Assembly (NCBI GenBank): GCA_002633085.1
Contig: NSIV01000002.1
Coordinates: 231,602 to 295,601, forward strand
Direction: 5' to 3'
Source of the DNA: Curvibacter sp. PD_MW3
Lineage (GTDB): Bacteria; Pseudomonadota; Gammaproteobacteria; Burkholderiales; Burkholderiaceae_C
DNA: 64,000 nt
Shown here: piece by piece, positions 1 to 10,727 of the stretch
Layout: each line of letters starts with the position of its first letter
How positions within the stretch are numbered: the first letter of the stretch is position 1
The notes under the pieces: model-generated
Told to the model about the DNA's origin: nothing
Databases searched by the model: none
The model's input: only the letters and a program-made list of their open reading frames with translations
Position numbers and translations under genes: made by a program

Positions 1-33
1 TCCTCGGCCAGCTTTATCAGGGTCTGGTCTTAA

Positions 34-68
34 GCCCGCAGGTGCTCCTTTCCTGCGGGCTTTTTTAT
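34..68 (+). terminator. Rho-independent terminator of an upstream gene
   Basis: A perfect 9-bp stem (GCCCGCAGG / CCTGCGGGC) is followed directly by a run of six T on the plus strand. The T-run orientation means it ends a plus-strand transcript entering from the left. A stop codon (TAA, 31-33) lies immediately before the stem, but too little coding sequence is present to identify the gene. Confidence 0.85.
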
Positions 69-93
69 TGGGCAGCGCGCCAGTGCAACGGGC

Positions 94-468
94 TCAGCGG
101 CGCCAGCCGTCGCCGCGCCCACCTTCCCAACGGCCTTCGCGCCCATGCTCGAAGCGCTCACCCCCGCGCCCGCCATAGGCGTAACCGCGGTCCCAGCCAT
201 GGTGGTGGCGCCAGCCGGGTGGCGGGCCGTAGTACACCGGGGCCGGCGGCATGTAGACCACCGGGCGCGGTGGCGGCATGTAAACCACGGGCGGGTAGGC
301 CACCACCGGCGGTGCACTGGCCGCACCCACGTACACGCCGGGCGAGCCCACGCCGATGGACCAGTAAATGTTGTCGCCGTGCGCGTGCGCCGCGCCGCTG
401 GCACCCAGTGTCAGCGCAGCGGCGCATGCCAACGCGGCAAGGGTTTTGACGGACGTTTTGGCTTTCAT
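94..468 (-). CDS. Secreted proline/tyrosine-rich hypothetical protein
   Basis: 124 aa when started at the internal ATG at 468, which has AAAGGA upstream and begins a clear Sec signal peptide (MKAKTSVK..., cleavage near AHA-HG). The track's longer start adds 20 residues that do not resemble a signal peptide. The mature part is rich in Pro, Val and Tyr, with PPVVYMPP-type repeats at about residues 50-80, and then turns Gly/Arg/His-rich. This composition is typical of small cell-envelope proteins with no assigned function. The exact role is unknown. It is transcribed alone, with the SDR gene upstream on the same strand about 140 bp away. Confidence 0.75.
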   Translation of the reverse strand: MKAKTSVKTLAALACAAALTLGASGAAHAHGDNIYWSIGVGSPGVYVGAASAPPVVAYPPVVYMPPPRPVVYMPPAPVYYGPPPGWRHHHGWDRGYAYGGRGGERFEHGREGRWEGGRGDGWRR

Positions 469-611
469 CGCATTTCCTTTGTCGGGGCAAAAAACACAGG
501 CCCCGTACCCGTCAACGCGCAGCGCCAAACAGCGACGACGTCGAATCTGTGAAGAACGTCGCCAAAAGTAACAAGCCCGGCCACCGCCGGGCTGCAGCTA
601 CAGCCGGGGCA

Positions 612-1361
612 TCAGCGCGCCAGGTAACCGCCGTCCACCGGGTAGTAGGAGCCGGTGACAAACGATGCCCGGTCCGAACTCAGCCAGGCCACCAGCTCGG
701 CCACCTCTTCCGACCGGCCCAGGCGGCCGATGGGGTGCGCCGCCACCAGCATGGCGTTCACCGCCGTGTTTTCCTCCAGCGCGCCGATCATGGGCGTGTG
801 GATGAAACCCGGCCCCACCGCATTCACCCGGATGCCCTGCGTGCCGTAGTCCAACGCGGCGGTCTGGGTCAGCCCCAGCACGCCGTGCTTGGCGGCCGTG
901 TAAGCCGGCGAGCCGGAAAAACCGACCGCCCCCAGGATGGACGCCACGTTAACGATGGCGCCGCCCCCGGTCTTGAGCATGGCGGCGGTCTGGTACTTCA
1001 TGCCGTAGAACACGCCTGACAGGTTGATGTTGATCACCTGAGCCCAGCCGTCGAGCGGGTAGTCGGCCAGCGGCGCCTGCGGGCCGCCAATGCCGGCGTT
1101 GTTGCAAGCCATGTCCAGCCGGCCGTAGTGCGCCACCGCCTTGGCCACCAGCGCCTCGTTCTCGGCCGGCTGGCCCACGTCCGCCCGGACGAAGAGAGCA
1201 TCGCCGCCGGCCTTGCGCACCAGCGCCACGGTTTCCTCGCCGCCGGCCGCATTCACGTCCGACACCACCACCTTGGCGCCCTCGCGCGCCCACACCAGCG
1301 CAATCGCGCGGCCAATGCCCGACGACGCGCCCGTGACCAGCCCCACCTTGTTCTTCAACAT
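612..1361 (-). CDS. SDR family NAD(P)-dependent oxidoreductase
   Basis: 249 aa. The ATG at 1361 is chosen because AAAGGAGG lies just upstream and the protein then starts directly with the Rossmann strand (MLKNKVGLVTGASSGIG). Classical SDR features are visible: the TGASSGIG cofactor loop, NNAG, the catalytic Ser region (NVASILG), the YTAAK active-site motif and a C-terminal PVDGGY motif. Substrate cannot be read from sequence. The family covers 3-ketoacyl reductases and many alcohol dehydrogenases. The track's 44-residue extension upstream is rejected. Confidence 0.9.
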   Translation of the reverse strand: MLKNKVGLVTGASSGIGRAIALVWAREGAKVVVSDVNAAGGEETVALVRKAGGDALFVRADVGQPAENEALVAKAVAHYGRLDMACNNAGIGGPQAPLADYPLDGWAQVININLSGVFYGMKYQTAAMLKTGGGAIVNVASILGAVGFSGSPAYTAAKHGVLGLTQTAALDYGTQGIRVNAVGPGFIHTPMIGALEENTAVNAMLVAAHPIGRLGRSEEVAELVAWLSSDRASFVTGSYYPVDGGYLAR

Positions 1362-1521
1362 GACATCCTCCTTTGACTGAACCAAGAACCTCAAAGTCAT
1401 CTTAGTGCCGCCAACTTGACCGCCGTGTGACATGGCACAAGCTTTTCGCCCCGGGACCGCAGGGGGGACGGCTATGAGCGGCCACGGGCGCAAGTCCAGG
1501 CGCCGGGTCTAAAATCGTCCA

Positions 1522-3585
<2,064 letters not shown>

Positions 3586-3611
3586 ATCTCAACACATCAG
3601 GGAGAAGTCAG

Positions 3612-5456
3612 GTGGAATATAAATTCTTTGAAATTGAAAACTTCCGAGGAATCCAAAAACTCCGGCTTGACCTTGATGCAACCCCAAAATCACGATGCTA
3701 CGCCCTGGTAGGACTTAACGAGTCTGGGAAAACCACAGTACTGGAAGCAATAAATCATTTCTCGTACAAGAACGAAACGCTTGACCCACTTCAGATCCCT
3801 GGCTACTCGATCAAGGATCTGCACACCCTAATACCAATCGCGCAACGAGCGAACTTCAACGGCAGCATTAAGTGCCGCCTGGGTCTCGAACTTGACGACT
3901 CGGACGTCTCTGAAATCAGCAAGTTCCTCGTCAAAGAACGCAAGTTCAAGTCCGCCGAGATCGGCAAAGAACTAACGATCGAACACACCCTTGTGTTTAA
4001 GGACTCTAAGAATGTGCCCTCCCTGAACCGCATCATGTGGATATGGACGAAGAAAGGATTGCGGCACGGGAAACGGAAATTTGAATACGTCTCAGGTGAT
4101 GATTGGGTAGAGCTTGCCAAGTTCACTCGCAAGCTAGTTCCGAGCATCCTGTATTTCCCAACTTTCTTATTTGACTTTCCCGACAAGATCTACCTCGAAG
4201 ACGGTGAAGGAGTCGATGAAAAATCGAAGTTCTATCGTCAGGTACTTCAAGATATTCTCGACGCAACAAACACAGGCGCCGACCTGAAGACCCACGTTCT
4301 AGACAGAGCGAAGTCCGGCGATCCTGGGGACAAGAAGAACCTTGACAGCCTGCTGCTTGAGATGGGCCGTAATGTCACGCAGACAGTCTTTGCTGCGTGG
4401 ACGAAGACTTTCAAAACCTCCATATCACAAAGGAATGTTCGATTTATCTTCGACATTGATTCAGGTGGTCGAGTCTACATACAGCTTTTGCTCGAGGACC
4501 TAGATGGTTTCTATCTGCTGAACGAGCGATCACTTGGCTTCCGTTGGTTCTTTGTCTTCCTTCTCTTTACCCACTATCGAGGCTTTCGACAGGGCTCAAG
4601 CAAGAACGTTCTTTTTCTCCTCGATGAACCCGCCTCGAATTTGCATGCATCCGCGCAAGCGCAGCTCCTAAATTCGTTTGATGTAATCAGTCAGCGATGC
4701 ATGATTCTCTACACGACTCACAGCCACCACATGATTGATCCACGCCATCTCGACGCAACATATGTGGTGAGAAATGAAGGATTAGCGTACGACTCGACAG
4801 ACGACGGCTACAGTGCCAAGCGAACCAACATAACTGCCGCCAGATACCGAAAATTTGCAGCCACTCATCCTGATCAGACCAACTATTACAAACCTGTACT
4901 CGACGTTCTCGACTATCAGCCAAGCCATCTTGAAATGGTGCCGCAAGTCGTCATGATCGAAGGAAAAACCGACTTCTATTTGCTCAAATACTTCAGCGAT
5001 GTCGTCCTAGAAACATCATCAGCCAAGAAAAGGAATTTTCTACCTGGCACTGGCGCCGGCAATCTTGATCAGTCTATTCGCCTATATCTTGGTTGGGGAA
5101 GAGAGTTCATTGCCCTTCTCGATGGCGACAATGAAGGCAAAAAACAAAAGGGTCGCTATGACGAAGAATTTGGATTGCTTTGTTCGTCACGAACATTTAC
5201 TCTGGACGATGCGTCGTCCACATGGAAAGGTAAAGCGCTTGAGTCGTTAGTTTCAACAGATGACCGCGTACTTATACAAAAGCATTCGTATCCAGACACA
5301 ACGAAGTATCAAAAGAACCATTTTCACAGAGCGATTCAGGAGGCATTAATGAATCGCTATGTAATTCCAATTTCCCAAGATACTTGCGCTAACTTTGTCC
5401 AGCTTTTTCAGTTTATCGATTCGAAGCTAGCAGAGTTCTCCCAAAAATCGTCATGA
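3612..5456 (+). CDS. OLD-family ATPase with C-terminal TOPRIM nuclease domain
   Basis: 614 aa from a GTG at 3612 with AGGGAG 7 nt upstream. The track start at 3573 lies inside glnS and has no ribosome site. The N-terminal ABC-type ATPase shows EIENFRGI, Walker A GLNESGKTT (34-42), an ERSLGFRWF signature-like segment, Walker B LLDEPAS (~335) and an H-loop TTHSHH. The C-terminal TOPRIM domain has EGKTD (~448) and LLDGDNEG (~502), the acidic metal-binding set of OLD nucleases. OLD proteins are ATP-regulated nucleases often used in phage defence. No UvrD-like GajB partner is adjacent, so it resembles a single-gene (class 1-like) OLD. GC is clearly lower than glnS and DUF427 on either side, suggesting transfer. 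Its stop overlaps the next ATG (ATGA). Confidence 0.85.
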   Translation: MEYKFFEIENFRGIQKLRLDLDATPKSRCYALVGLNESGKTTVLEAINHFSYKNETLDPLQIPGYSIKDLHTLIPIAQRANFNGSIKCRLGLELDDSDVSEISKFLVKERKFKSAEIGKELTIEHTLVFKDSKNVPSLNRIMWIWTKKGLRHGKRKFEYVSGDDWVELAKFTRKLVPSILYFPTFLFDFPDKIYLEDGEGVDEKSKFYRQVLQDILDATNTGADLKTHVLDRAKSGDPGDKKNLDSLLLEMGRNVTQTVFAAWTKTFKTSISQRNVRFIFDIDSGGRVYIQLLLEDLDGFYLLNERSLGFRWFFVFLLFTHYRGFRQGSSKNVLFLLDEPASNLHASAQAQLLNSFDVISQRCMILYTTHSHHMIDPRHLDATYVVRNEGLAYDSTDDGYSAKRTNITAARYRKFAATHPDQTNYYKPVLDVLDYQPSHLEMVPQVVMIEGKTDFYLLKYFSDVVLETSSAKKRNFLPGTGAGNLDQSIRLYLGWGREFIALLDGDNEGKKQKGRYDEEFGLLCSSRTFTLDDASSTWKGKALESLVSTDDRVLIQKHSYPDTTKYQKNHFHRAIQEALMNRYVIPISQDTCANFVQLFQFIDSKLAEFSQKSS

Positions 5457-5734
5457 AAGCCACCTGGAACAACACCGTCATCGCCGAGAGTGACGACACC
5501 GTGCTGGTGGAAGGCAACCACTACTTCCCCGAGCACACGCTCAAGCGCGAGTACGTCACCTTCAGCAACCACAAGACCACCTGCCCCTGGAAGGGCGAGG
5601 CGCATTACTACTCGCTCATGGTCAACGGCGACATGCTGCCCGACGCCGTGTGGTTCTACCCCGAGCCCAACCCCGAGGCCCATCTCATCCAGGGCCGCGT
5701 GGCTTTCTGGAAGGGCGTGAAGATCGAAGAGTGA
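5453..5734 (+). CDS. DUF427 domain protein
   Basis: 93 aa single-domain protein matching the DUF427 pattern (TVLVEGNHYFPEHTL, TTCPWKGEAHYYS, DAVWFYPEPNPEA, GRVAFWKGV). The family is small and mostly beta; its biochemical role is not established. The ATG overlaps the stop of the OLD-like gene by 4 nt, so translation may be coupled. Codon use is GC-rich like the host genome, unlike the OLD-like gene before it and the NYN gene after it. It may therefore be an ancestral neighbour of glnS into whose surroundings the other genes were inserted. Confidence 0.85.
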   Translation: MKATWNNTVIAESDDTVLVEGNHYFPEHTLKREYVTFSNHKTTCPWKGEAHYYSLMVNGDMLPDAVWFYPEPNPEAHLIQGRVAFWKGVKIEE

Positions 5735-5782
5735 GGCCTTCCCGACTCGCCGTATGATGCCCCTCATCAAGGGAGTCGACGA

Positions 5783-6589
5783 ATGAGTGCCATCATCTCT
5801 TCTCAGGAAAGCCGTGTCGCAGTCCTCGTTGACTGTGACAACACAACACCAGAAATCCTCGAATTCGCTTTGCGCGTCGTAGCAAAGTACGGTCGCGTTG
5901 TGCTCCGACGTGGCTATGGCAACCACAGCACGCTGGCCAACAAATGGCAGGAAGCATTGGTTCGTCTGGCTTTTACTCCCTGCCTTCAATATCAGTACGC
6001 CGCTGGAAAGAACACGGCAGACATCGCCCTCGCTCTGGACGCCATGGAGGCAATGTTCGACAACCGTGCCGACAGCTTTTGCCTCGTCACGAGTGACTCG
6101 GATTTCGCCTACCTTTGCCGCAAGCTGCGTGAACGCGGCGCAACCGTAAGCATTGTTGGCGAGGGCAAGACACCCGACGCATTGCGCAACGCCAGCGATC
6201 AGTTCTACGAATGGACACCAACTGAGACAGCGTCTGAGCCGGGAGAACAGGGCGATCCAAAATTGATGGCCGCCAAGCTGGAGCAGGCTAAGGAACCGCA
6301 ACAGAAGCCCGGCGTAAAACGGCGACCCAAGTTCGTCATTGAGGCGGTCACGCTTCTGACGAGCGACACATCCGAAGGAAAAGTGAGTCTTGGACATCTG
6401 GGCCAATACTTGAAACGTATGGATCCCGGCTTCTCACCCAATACCTATGGCCACTCGGGCTTGCTCAACATGATCAAGACCTACGACCTTCTTACCTTGA
6501 AGCAGGAACAGGGTGGACATTGGTCGGTCGGTCTCAAAGCCAAGGCAGACGGGATGGACAGCGTCGAGAGTGTTGCCGCATCAGCATGA
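5783..6589 (+). CDS. NYN (PIN-like) RNase domain protein with C-terminal LOTUS/OST-HTH domain
   Basis: 268 aa, with AAGGGAG upstream of the ATG. The N-terminal NYN domain carries the conserved acidic residues: VLVDCDN (D17, D19, N20), KNTADIALALD (D80) and TSDSDF (D105, D107), as in LabA/MARF1-type nucleases. After a charged linker (~155-185) the C terminus (~187-255) reads like a winged-helix LOTUS/OST-HTH domain (FVIEAVTLLTSD... GHLGQYLKRMDPGFSPNTYGHSGLLNMI...LLTLKQ). Bacterial NYN-LOTUS proteins are presumed to bind and cleave RNA; the substrate is unknown. GC is lower than the genome average, as in the OLD-like gene 330 bp upstream. Confidence 0.85.
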   Translation: MSAIISSQESRVAVLVDCDNTTPEILEFALRVVAKYGRVVLRRGYGNHSTLANKWQEALVRLAFTPCLQYQYAAGKNTADIALALDAMEAMFDNRADSFCLVTSDSDFAYLCRKLRERGATVSIVGEGKTPDALRNASDQFYEWTPTETASEPGEQGDPKLMAAKLEQAKEPQQKPGVKRRPKFVIEAVTLLTSDTSEGKVSLGHLGQYLKRMDPGFSPNTYGHSGLLNMIKTYDLLTLKQEQGGHWSVGLKAKADGMDSVESVAASA

Positions 6590-6686
6590 CGCTCGCGTGA
6601 GCCGAAAAGGCGTCCAGGAGCGCATCTCCGGAACTGTGAAGCCAGCCCTTCGGCAGCAGCATGAGGCTGTGCTCTAAAGTGTCGCC

Positions 6687-7013
6687 ATGCCCCGCCGCAA
6701 GCACCACCACGTCTACGTCATCGAGCTCTCGCCCGACGTGCTGTTCGAGCCCAAGTTCCGCAAGCGCAACCCGGACTACGTGGAAGGCAAGCCCTGCGTG
6801 TACGTGGGCATGACGGGGCTGGACCCGGACGTGCGCTTTGACAAGCACAAGGCCGGCATCCAGGCCAACAGCTATGTCACCAAGTACGGCCTGCGCCTGC
6901 TGCCAGACCTGTACGAGGGCTTCAACCCCATGAGCTACAAGGATGCGCAGGAACGCGAGGTGGAAGTGGGCATCGACCTGCGTTCGGCCGGCTTTGGCGT
7001 CTGGCAGGCCTGA
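6687..7013 (+). CDS. GIY-YIG-like small protein
   Basis: 108 aa. The first strand VYVIEL, then CVYVGMTGLDPDVRFDKHKAG, match the GIY-YIG pattern (VYV...YVG, followed by Arg and His), and a Glu in the helix QEREVEVGI could be the metal ligand. A 20-residue insert separates the two strands. GIY-YIG domains are nickases or nucleases of many roles; here there is no accessory domain. It is the third nuclease-like gene in this 4 kb stretch after the OLD and NYN genes, but its GC content is host-like. Catalytic competence cannot be judged by eye. Confidence 0.6.
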   Translation: MPRRKHHHVYVIELSPDVLFEPKFRKRNPDYVEGKPCVYVGMTGLDPDVRFDKHKAGIQANSYVTKYGLRLLPDLYEGFNPMSYKDAQEREVEVGIDLRSAGFGVWQA

Positions 7014-7089
7014 GTTAACGCTATGCATGCTTATGAGCGTGCTCAATGTCGCATAAACTCACGGTTGCTTCTGCGTCTTCTTCTCCTTC

Positions 7090-8259
7090 GTGCAACTCGA
7101 TCCCACCACCCTGATATTCATCAATATCGCCGACCTGTTGGCGATGTCACTGGCCTTGCCCCTGGTCATGGGGCTCAATCTGAGCCGCGCTGCCAGCCAT
7201 GTTCGCACCTCACTCATGCTCAAGGCCGGGGCCTGGGTGCTGTTGGCGCTCACCACACGCCTGGCGGGGCAGTGGTCCGAACCGGTGCTGGCCACGCTGG
7301 CCCTTGCACTGATGTCGCTGAGCCATGTGCTGATCTTTCGTGCCTTGAGCCTGTGGCTGGGGCCGCGCCCCATGGGCCGGCTGCTGGTGGTGCTGGCCGT
7401 GGTCACGCCGATCGGCTTTGCGCTGAGCTTTCACAACTACCCGGTGCGCGTGGGCTGGATCAGCCTGACGCTGACCGGGCAGTTGTTGATCCAGGCACGG
7501 GCAACGCTGCTGCCCGCGTCCGACAGCCATAGCCGCGGCGGCTGGCGCTACCTGCTGTTCGGCTGCCTGTTCATGATGGCTGTGCTGATGTTCTTCCGCG
7601 GCGTCTTTGGTGCTTTTCTCCCGGAGCTCAGCCCGAACTTCACCACCCCGTCGCCCATCATCGTGCTGACGCTGGTAGCGGCCAATGTCGCACTGGTGCT
7701 GGGCAATATCGCCTTGCTGGCGGCCTGGCGCGAGGAAGCCCAGCAGCAGTTGCGCACGCTGGTGGTCACAGACACGCTCACGGGCCTGCTCAACCGCAAC
7801 GGCTGGGCCGAACAGGCAAGCCAGGCGCTGCGTTACGCGCAACGCCACGGGTTTCCGCTCTCGCTGCTGATGTTCGACCTGGACCACTTCAAACGCATCA
7901 ACGACACCCACGGCCATGAAACCGGCGATGTGGCACTGGCGTTTTTTGGCAACCTGCTCAGGAACAGCCTGCGCGCGGGCGACGTGAACGCCCGCCTGGG
8001 CGGTGAAGAGTTTTGCGTGCTGCTGGTGCACGCCGACACGGCGGCGGCGCAGGCTTTCGACCAGCGCCTGCGCGCCGAACTGGCCCAATCCGCGCCGCAG
8101 GCCATTCCCTGCACCATCGACTTCAGCACCGGCCACGCCCTGTTCAGCGGCAAGGGCGAGACGCTGGAGTCACTCATGGCCCGTGCCGACACGGCGCTCT
8201 ACCGCGCCAAGAACGCGGGCCGCGGCCAACTGGTCACAGCCGAAACGCCGGCGGGCTGA
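7090..8259 (+). CDS. Membrane diguanylate cyclase (GGDEF)
   Basis: 389 aa from a GTG start whose following bases (CGATCCCAC) also occur at the GTG start of the paralogue at 8563. The N-terminal ~220 residues form several hydrophobic segments of a membrane sensor without a known domain. The C-terminal GGDEF domain contains LFDLDHFKRINDTHGHETGD, the active-site loop GGEEF (~304) and an RxxD I-site (RAGD) five residues before it, so it should make c-di-GMP and be product-inhibited. The paired gene downstream is about the same length and alignable over its full extent. Confidence 0.92.
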   Translation: MQLDPTTLIFINIADLLAMSLALPLVMGLNLSRAASHVRTSLMLKAGAWVLLALTTRLAGQWSEPVLATLALALMSLSHVLIFRALSLWLGPRPMGRLLVVLAVVTPIGFALSFHNYPVRVGWISLTLTGQLLIQARATLLPASDSHSRGGWRYLLFGCLFMMAVLMFFRGVFGAFLPELSPNFTTPSPIIVLTLVAANVALVLGNIALLAAWREEAQQQLRTLVVTDTLTGLLNRNGWAEQASQALRYAQRHGFPLSLLMFDLDHFKRINDTHGHETGDVALAFFGNLLRNSLRAGDVNARLGGEEFCVLLVHADTAAAQAFDQRLRAELAQSAPQAIPCTIDFSTGHALFSGKGETLESLMARADTALYRAKNAGRGQLVTAETPAG

Positions 8260-8262
8260 CGC

Positions 8263-8496
8263 ATGAGCGCCCTCACCCTGACCCCGGTGAACCCTGATGT
8301 GTACAGCGTGCACATGCCCGACGGTGCGCACGTGGGTTACCTCAAGCGCATTGGTGCAGTGTGGAAGTTCAAGGCCGTTGGCTACGACGCGGCGGGCCAG
8401 ATCGTGCCCGGCGGCGGGCCGCTGACGGACGGGCACAACACGGCGTTGGCCACGCCGGACGCCGCAGCGCTCAGCACCCGGCTGGGCGTGCGCTGA
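8263..8496 (+). CDS. Small hypothetical protein
   Basis: 77 aa, starting 3 nt after the stop of the upstream cyclase and ending 66 bp before the next one. It is soluble, has no signal peptide, and contains VGYLKRIGAVWKFKAVGYD, a pattern resembling a small beta domain. I do not recognise a family. The close spacing suggests co-transcription with the first cyclase. Codon pattern is normal for the genome, so it is probably a real gene rather than spacer. Confidence 0.55.
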   Translation: MSALTLTPVNPDVYSVHMPDGAHVGYLKRIGAVWKFKAVGYDAAGQIVPGGGPLTDGHNTALATPDAAALSTRLGVR

Positions 8497-8562
8497 ACCG
8501 GCGCACACACCGGCGGCAAGTACACTAGACAACAGCCTGCGCCTTACGGGGCCCCGCCTGCC

Positions 8563-9735
8563 GTGCAGATCGATCCCACTTCGCTCATCATCGTCAACGT
8601 TGCCAACCTGCTGGTCATGGCCACGGCGCTGCCGTTCATCATGGGCCAAGGCCTGAGCCCGGCGGCCAGCCATGCGCGGCACTCGCTGTTCCTCAATGCC
8701 GCGGCCTGGATCTGCCTGCTGGCTTCCAGCCTCTGGTACGGGCAGGCACCCGACCTCATTCTTTCCACCTTGGCCATGGCCTTCATCTGCGCCAGCGAAT
8801 GGATGGTGTACCGCGCGCTGGAAGGCTGGCTGGGCCCACGCCCGCTGCGCAGCCTGCTGCGCGTTCTGGTGTGGATCATGCCGGTGGGTTATGCCTTGAG
8901 TTTCTCCAGCTACCCGGTGCGCGTGGGCTGGGCCAACCTGGTGCTGGCGGCGCAGCTGCTCATTGTGGCGCGCGCCTGCCTCTACCCCAGCAGCCGCGAC
9001 TTCGGCCGCCGCGCCTGGCGCTACCCGCTGTTCGGCTGCCTGGCGGTGATGGCGGGCTTCACCGCGGCGCGCGGCATCCTGGGGGCGTGGTTCACCGAGC
9101 TGTACCCCTTCTTCCGTGCGCCCACGCCGGTGAACATTGCGGCGCTGATCGGTGCCAACACGTCACTGGTGCTGGGCACAATTGCCATCCTGGCCGCCTG
9201 GCGCGAGGAGGCCGAGCGCCAACTGCACAAGCTGGCCAGCACCGACACGCTGACCGGCCTGTTCAACCGCCACGGCTGGACGATGCAGACGCGCCACCCG
9301 CTGCGCCAGGCGCAGCGCCACGGGCACCCGCTGTCGCTGCTGATGCTGGACGTGGACCACTTCAAGCGCATCAACGACACGCACGGCCACGAGACCGGCG
9401 ACGCAGCGCTGCAGTTCATCGGCCAGCTGCTGCAGCGCTGCCAGCGCGCGGGCGACGTGAGCGCGCGCGTGGGCGGCGAGGAGTTCTGCGTGCTGCTGCC
9501 CTACACCGACGCCACCGCGGCGCAGGCCTTCGACGCGCGGCTGCGCGCCGAGCTGATGGCCAGCGCAAGTGCTGCCGGCCTGCCCTGCGCGCTGGACTTC
9601 AGCTGCGGCCACGCGTTGTACCGCACCGCGGGCGAGACGCTGGAGTCGCTGATGGCACGTGCCGACGCCGCGCTGTACCGCGCCAAGAACAGCGGCCGCG
9701 GCCGGTTGGTGCTGTACGAGCCGCTGGCCGGCTGA
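8563..9735 (+). CDS. Membrane diguanylate cyclase (GGDEF), paralogue of the preceding cyclase
   Basis: 390 aa from GTG. It has the same architecture as the gene at 7090: a multi-span hydrophobic N terminus (shared IPLI-type segments such as ALSF.SYPVRVGW), then a GGDEF domain with MLDVDHFKRINDTHGHETGD, GGEEF (~304) and RAGD I-site. Identity is highest in the cyclase half, and the N-terminal half is also alignable, so this is a tandem duplication rather than chance pairing. Both copies keep catalytic and inhibitory motifs, so both are probably active and may differ in the signal sensed. Confidence 0.92.
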   Translation: MQIDPTSLIIVNVANLLVMATALPFIMGQGLSPAASHARHSLFLNAAAWICLLASSLWYGQAPDLILSTLAMAFICASEWMVYRALEGWLGPRPLRSLLRVLVWIMPVGYALSFSSYPVRVGWANLVLAAQLLIVARACLYPSSRDFGRRAWRYPLFGCLAVMAGFTAARGILGAWFTELYPFFRAPTPVNIAALIGANTSLVLGTIAILAAWREEAERQLHKLASTDTLTGLFNRHGWTMQTRHPLRQAQRHGHPLSLLMLDVDHFKRINDTHGHETGDAALQFIGQLLQRCQRAGDVSARVGGEEFCVLLPYTDATAAQAFDARLRAELMASASAAGLPCALDFSCGHALYRTAGETLESLMARADAALYRAKNSGRGRLVLYEPLAG

Positions 9736-9834
9736 AACAGGCGCTGGGCATTTCATCGTGGGGGCGGCGCGCCATGCTGCGTGCTGCGGCGATGCCGCCG
9801 GGCTGTGCATCAGAAGATGCCGCCCAGCCTGTTT
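9735..9834. repeat. Inverted repeat enclosing ~100 bp (possible MITE or large hairpin)
   Basis: The 100 bp after the second cyclase begin with AAACAGGCGCTGGGC and end with GCCCAGCCTGTTT. The ends are inverted copies with a 2-nt difference, and pairing extends further inward in part. No T-run follows, so a classical terminator is not supported. It could be a miniature element or a long structured 3' region. Confidence 0.4.
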
Positions 9835-9890
9835 GACGCCCCTGACACCTTGGAACAGAATGAAAACCTGAAGACAGGGAGGGCTCGGCA

Positions 9891-10607
9891 ATGACAATCA
9901 AGAAGCGTGGCCTTGATGGTATGCGCCGGCGCGACGTCCTGGCGCTGACGCAAGGGCTCATCGGTGCCGTGTCGCTGGGGGCCTGCTTCGGCGCCACGCC
10001 CAGCCATGCCGCACCCATCACCTTCACTGAGGCGTCATGTGGAGACAAGAGTCTGGCGAACCAGAAGATACTGGTTGCCTACGCCAGCAAGTACGGCTCG
10101 ACCGGCGGCGTGGCCGAAGCGATCGGGCAGGCGCTGTGCCGCAAGGGGGCGACGGTGGACATTCTCCTAATGAAAAATGTCACGGATCTGAGCGCCTACC
10201 AGGGGGTGGTCGTGGGCAGCCCTGTTTACATGGGCAAGTGGCTGCCGGAAGCGGTGGATTTCATGAAGAGCCATGCCGAGGTGTTGCGCCGGATCCCCCT
10301 GGCTTGTTTTCTGGTGTGCATGACCCTGCACGAGCCAACCCCGGAGAACATGGCCAAGGCACTGGCCTATCTAGACCCGGTGCTGAAGGCGGTGCCGGAC
10401 ATCAAGCCGGTAGGCCTGGGCGCTTTTGCAGGGGCGCTTGACTACAGCCATCTTTCCTGGGCCACGAAGCAAATCATGAAGTCCAAAGGGTCACCGGAAG
10501 GCGATTTCCGCGACTGGAAGGCCATCCGCGCCTGGGCCGAGGCGTCAGCGCTTGCCAACCCCGTTCGCCTAGGTGCAGCCGCGTCGCACTGGCGGCATGG
10601 CGCGTGA
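9891..10607 (+). CDS. Flavodoxin-domain protein with Tat-like signal (HemG-like)
   Basis: 238 aa, with AGGGAGG before the ATG. The N terminus has a twin-arginine-like stretch (MRRRDVLALTQG) and a hydrophobic segment ending near SHAA. The flavodoxin fold follows: ILVAYASKYGSTGGVAEAIG binds FMN phosphate, and GSPVYMGKW and GALDYSHLSW resemble HemG, the menaquinone-dependent protoporphyrinogen oxidase and related flavodoxins. An exported or membrane-anchored flavodoxin is unusual for HemG itself, so the substrate is uncertain. It stands alone between the cyclase pair and a small unknown gene. Confidence 0.75.
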   Translation: MTIKKRGLDGMRRRDVLALTQGLIGAVSLGACFGATPSHAAPITFTEASCGDKSLANQKILVAYASKYGSTGGVAEAIGQALCRKGATVDILLMKNVTDLSAYQGVVVGSPVYMGKWLPEAVDFMKSHAEVLRRIPLACFLVCMTLHEPTPENMAKALAYLDPVLKAVPDIKPVGLGAFAGALDYSHLSWATKQIMKSKGSPEGDFRDWKAIRAWAEASALANPVRLGAAASHWRHGA

Positions 10608-10727
10608 AAAAGTCAGGCCGCAACGCGCCGCCTGCCTGACAATCGGAGCGGGGGCCGATGCTGCGCAAGCCGCAAAGACCGGCCCATTTTCTTGAGAACC
10701 CAACACCCTTTTATTCAGAGCCACACC

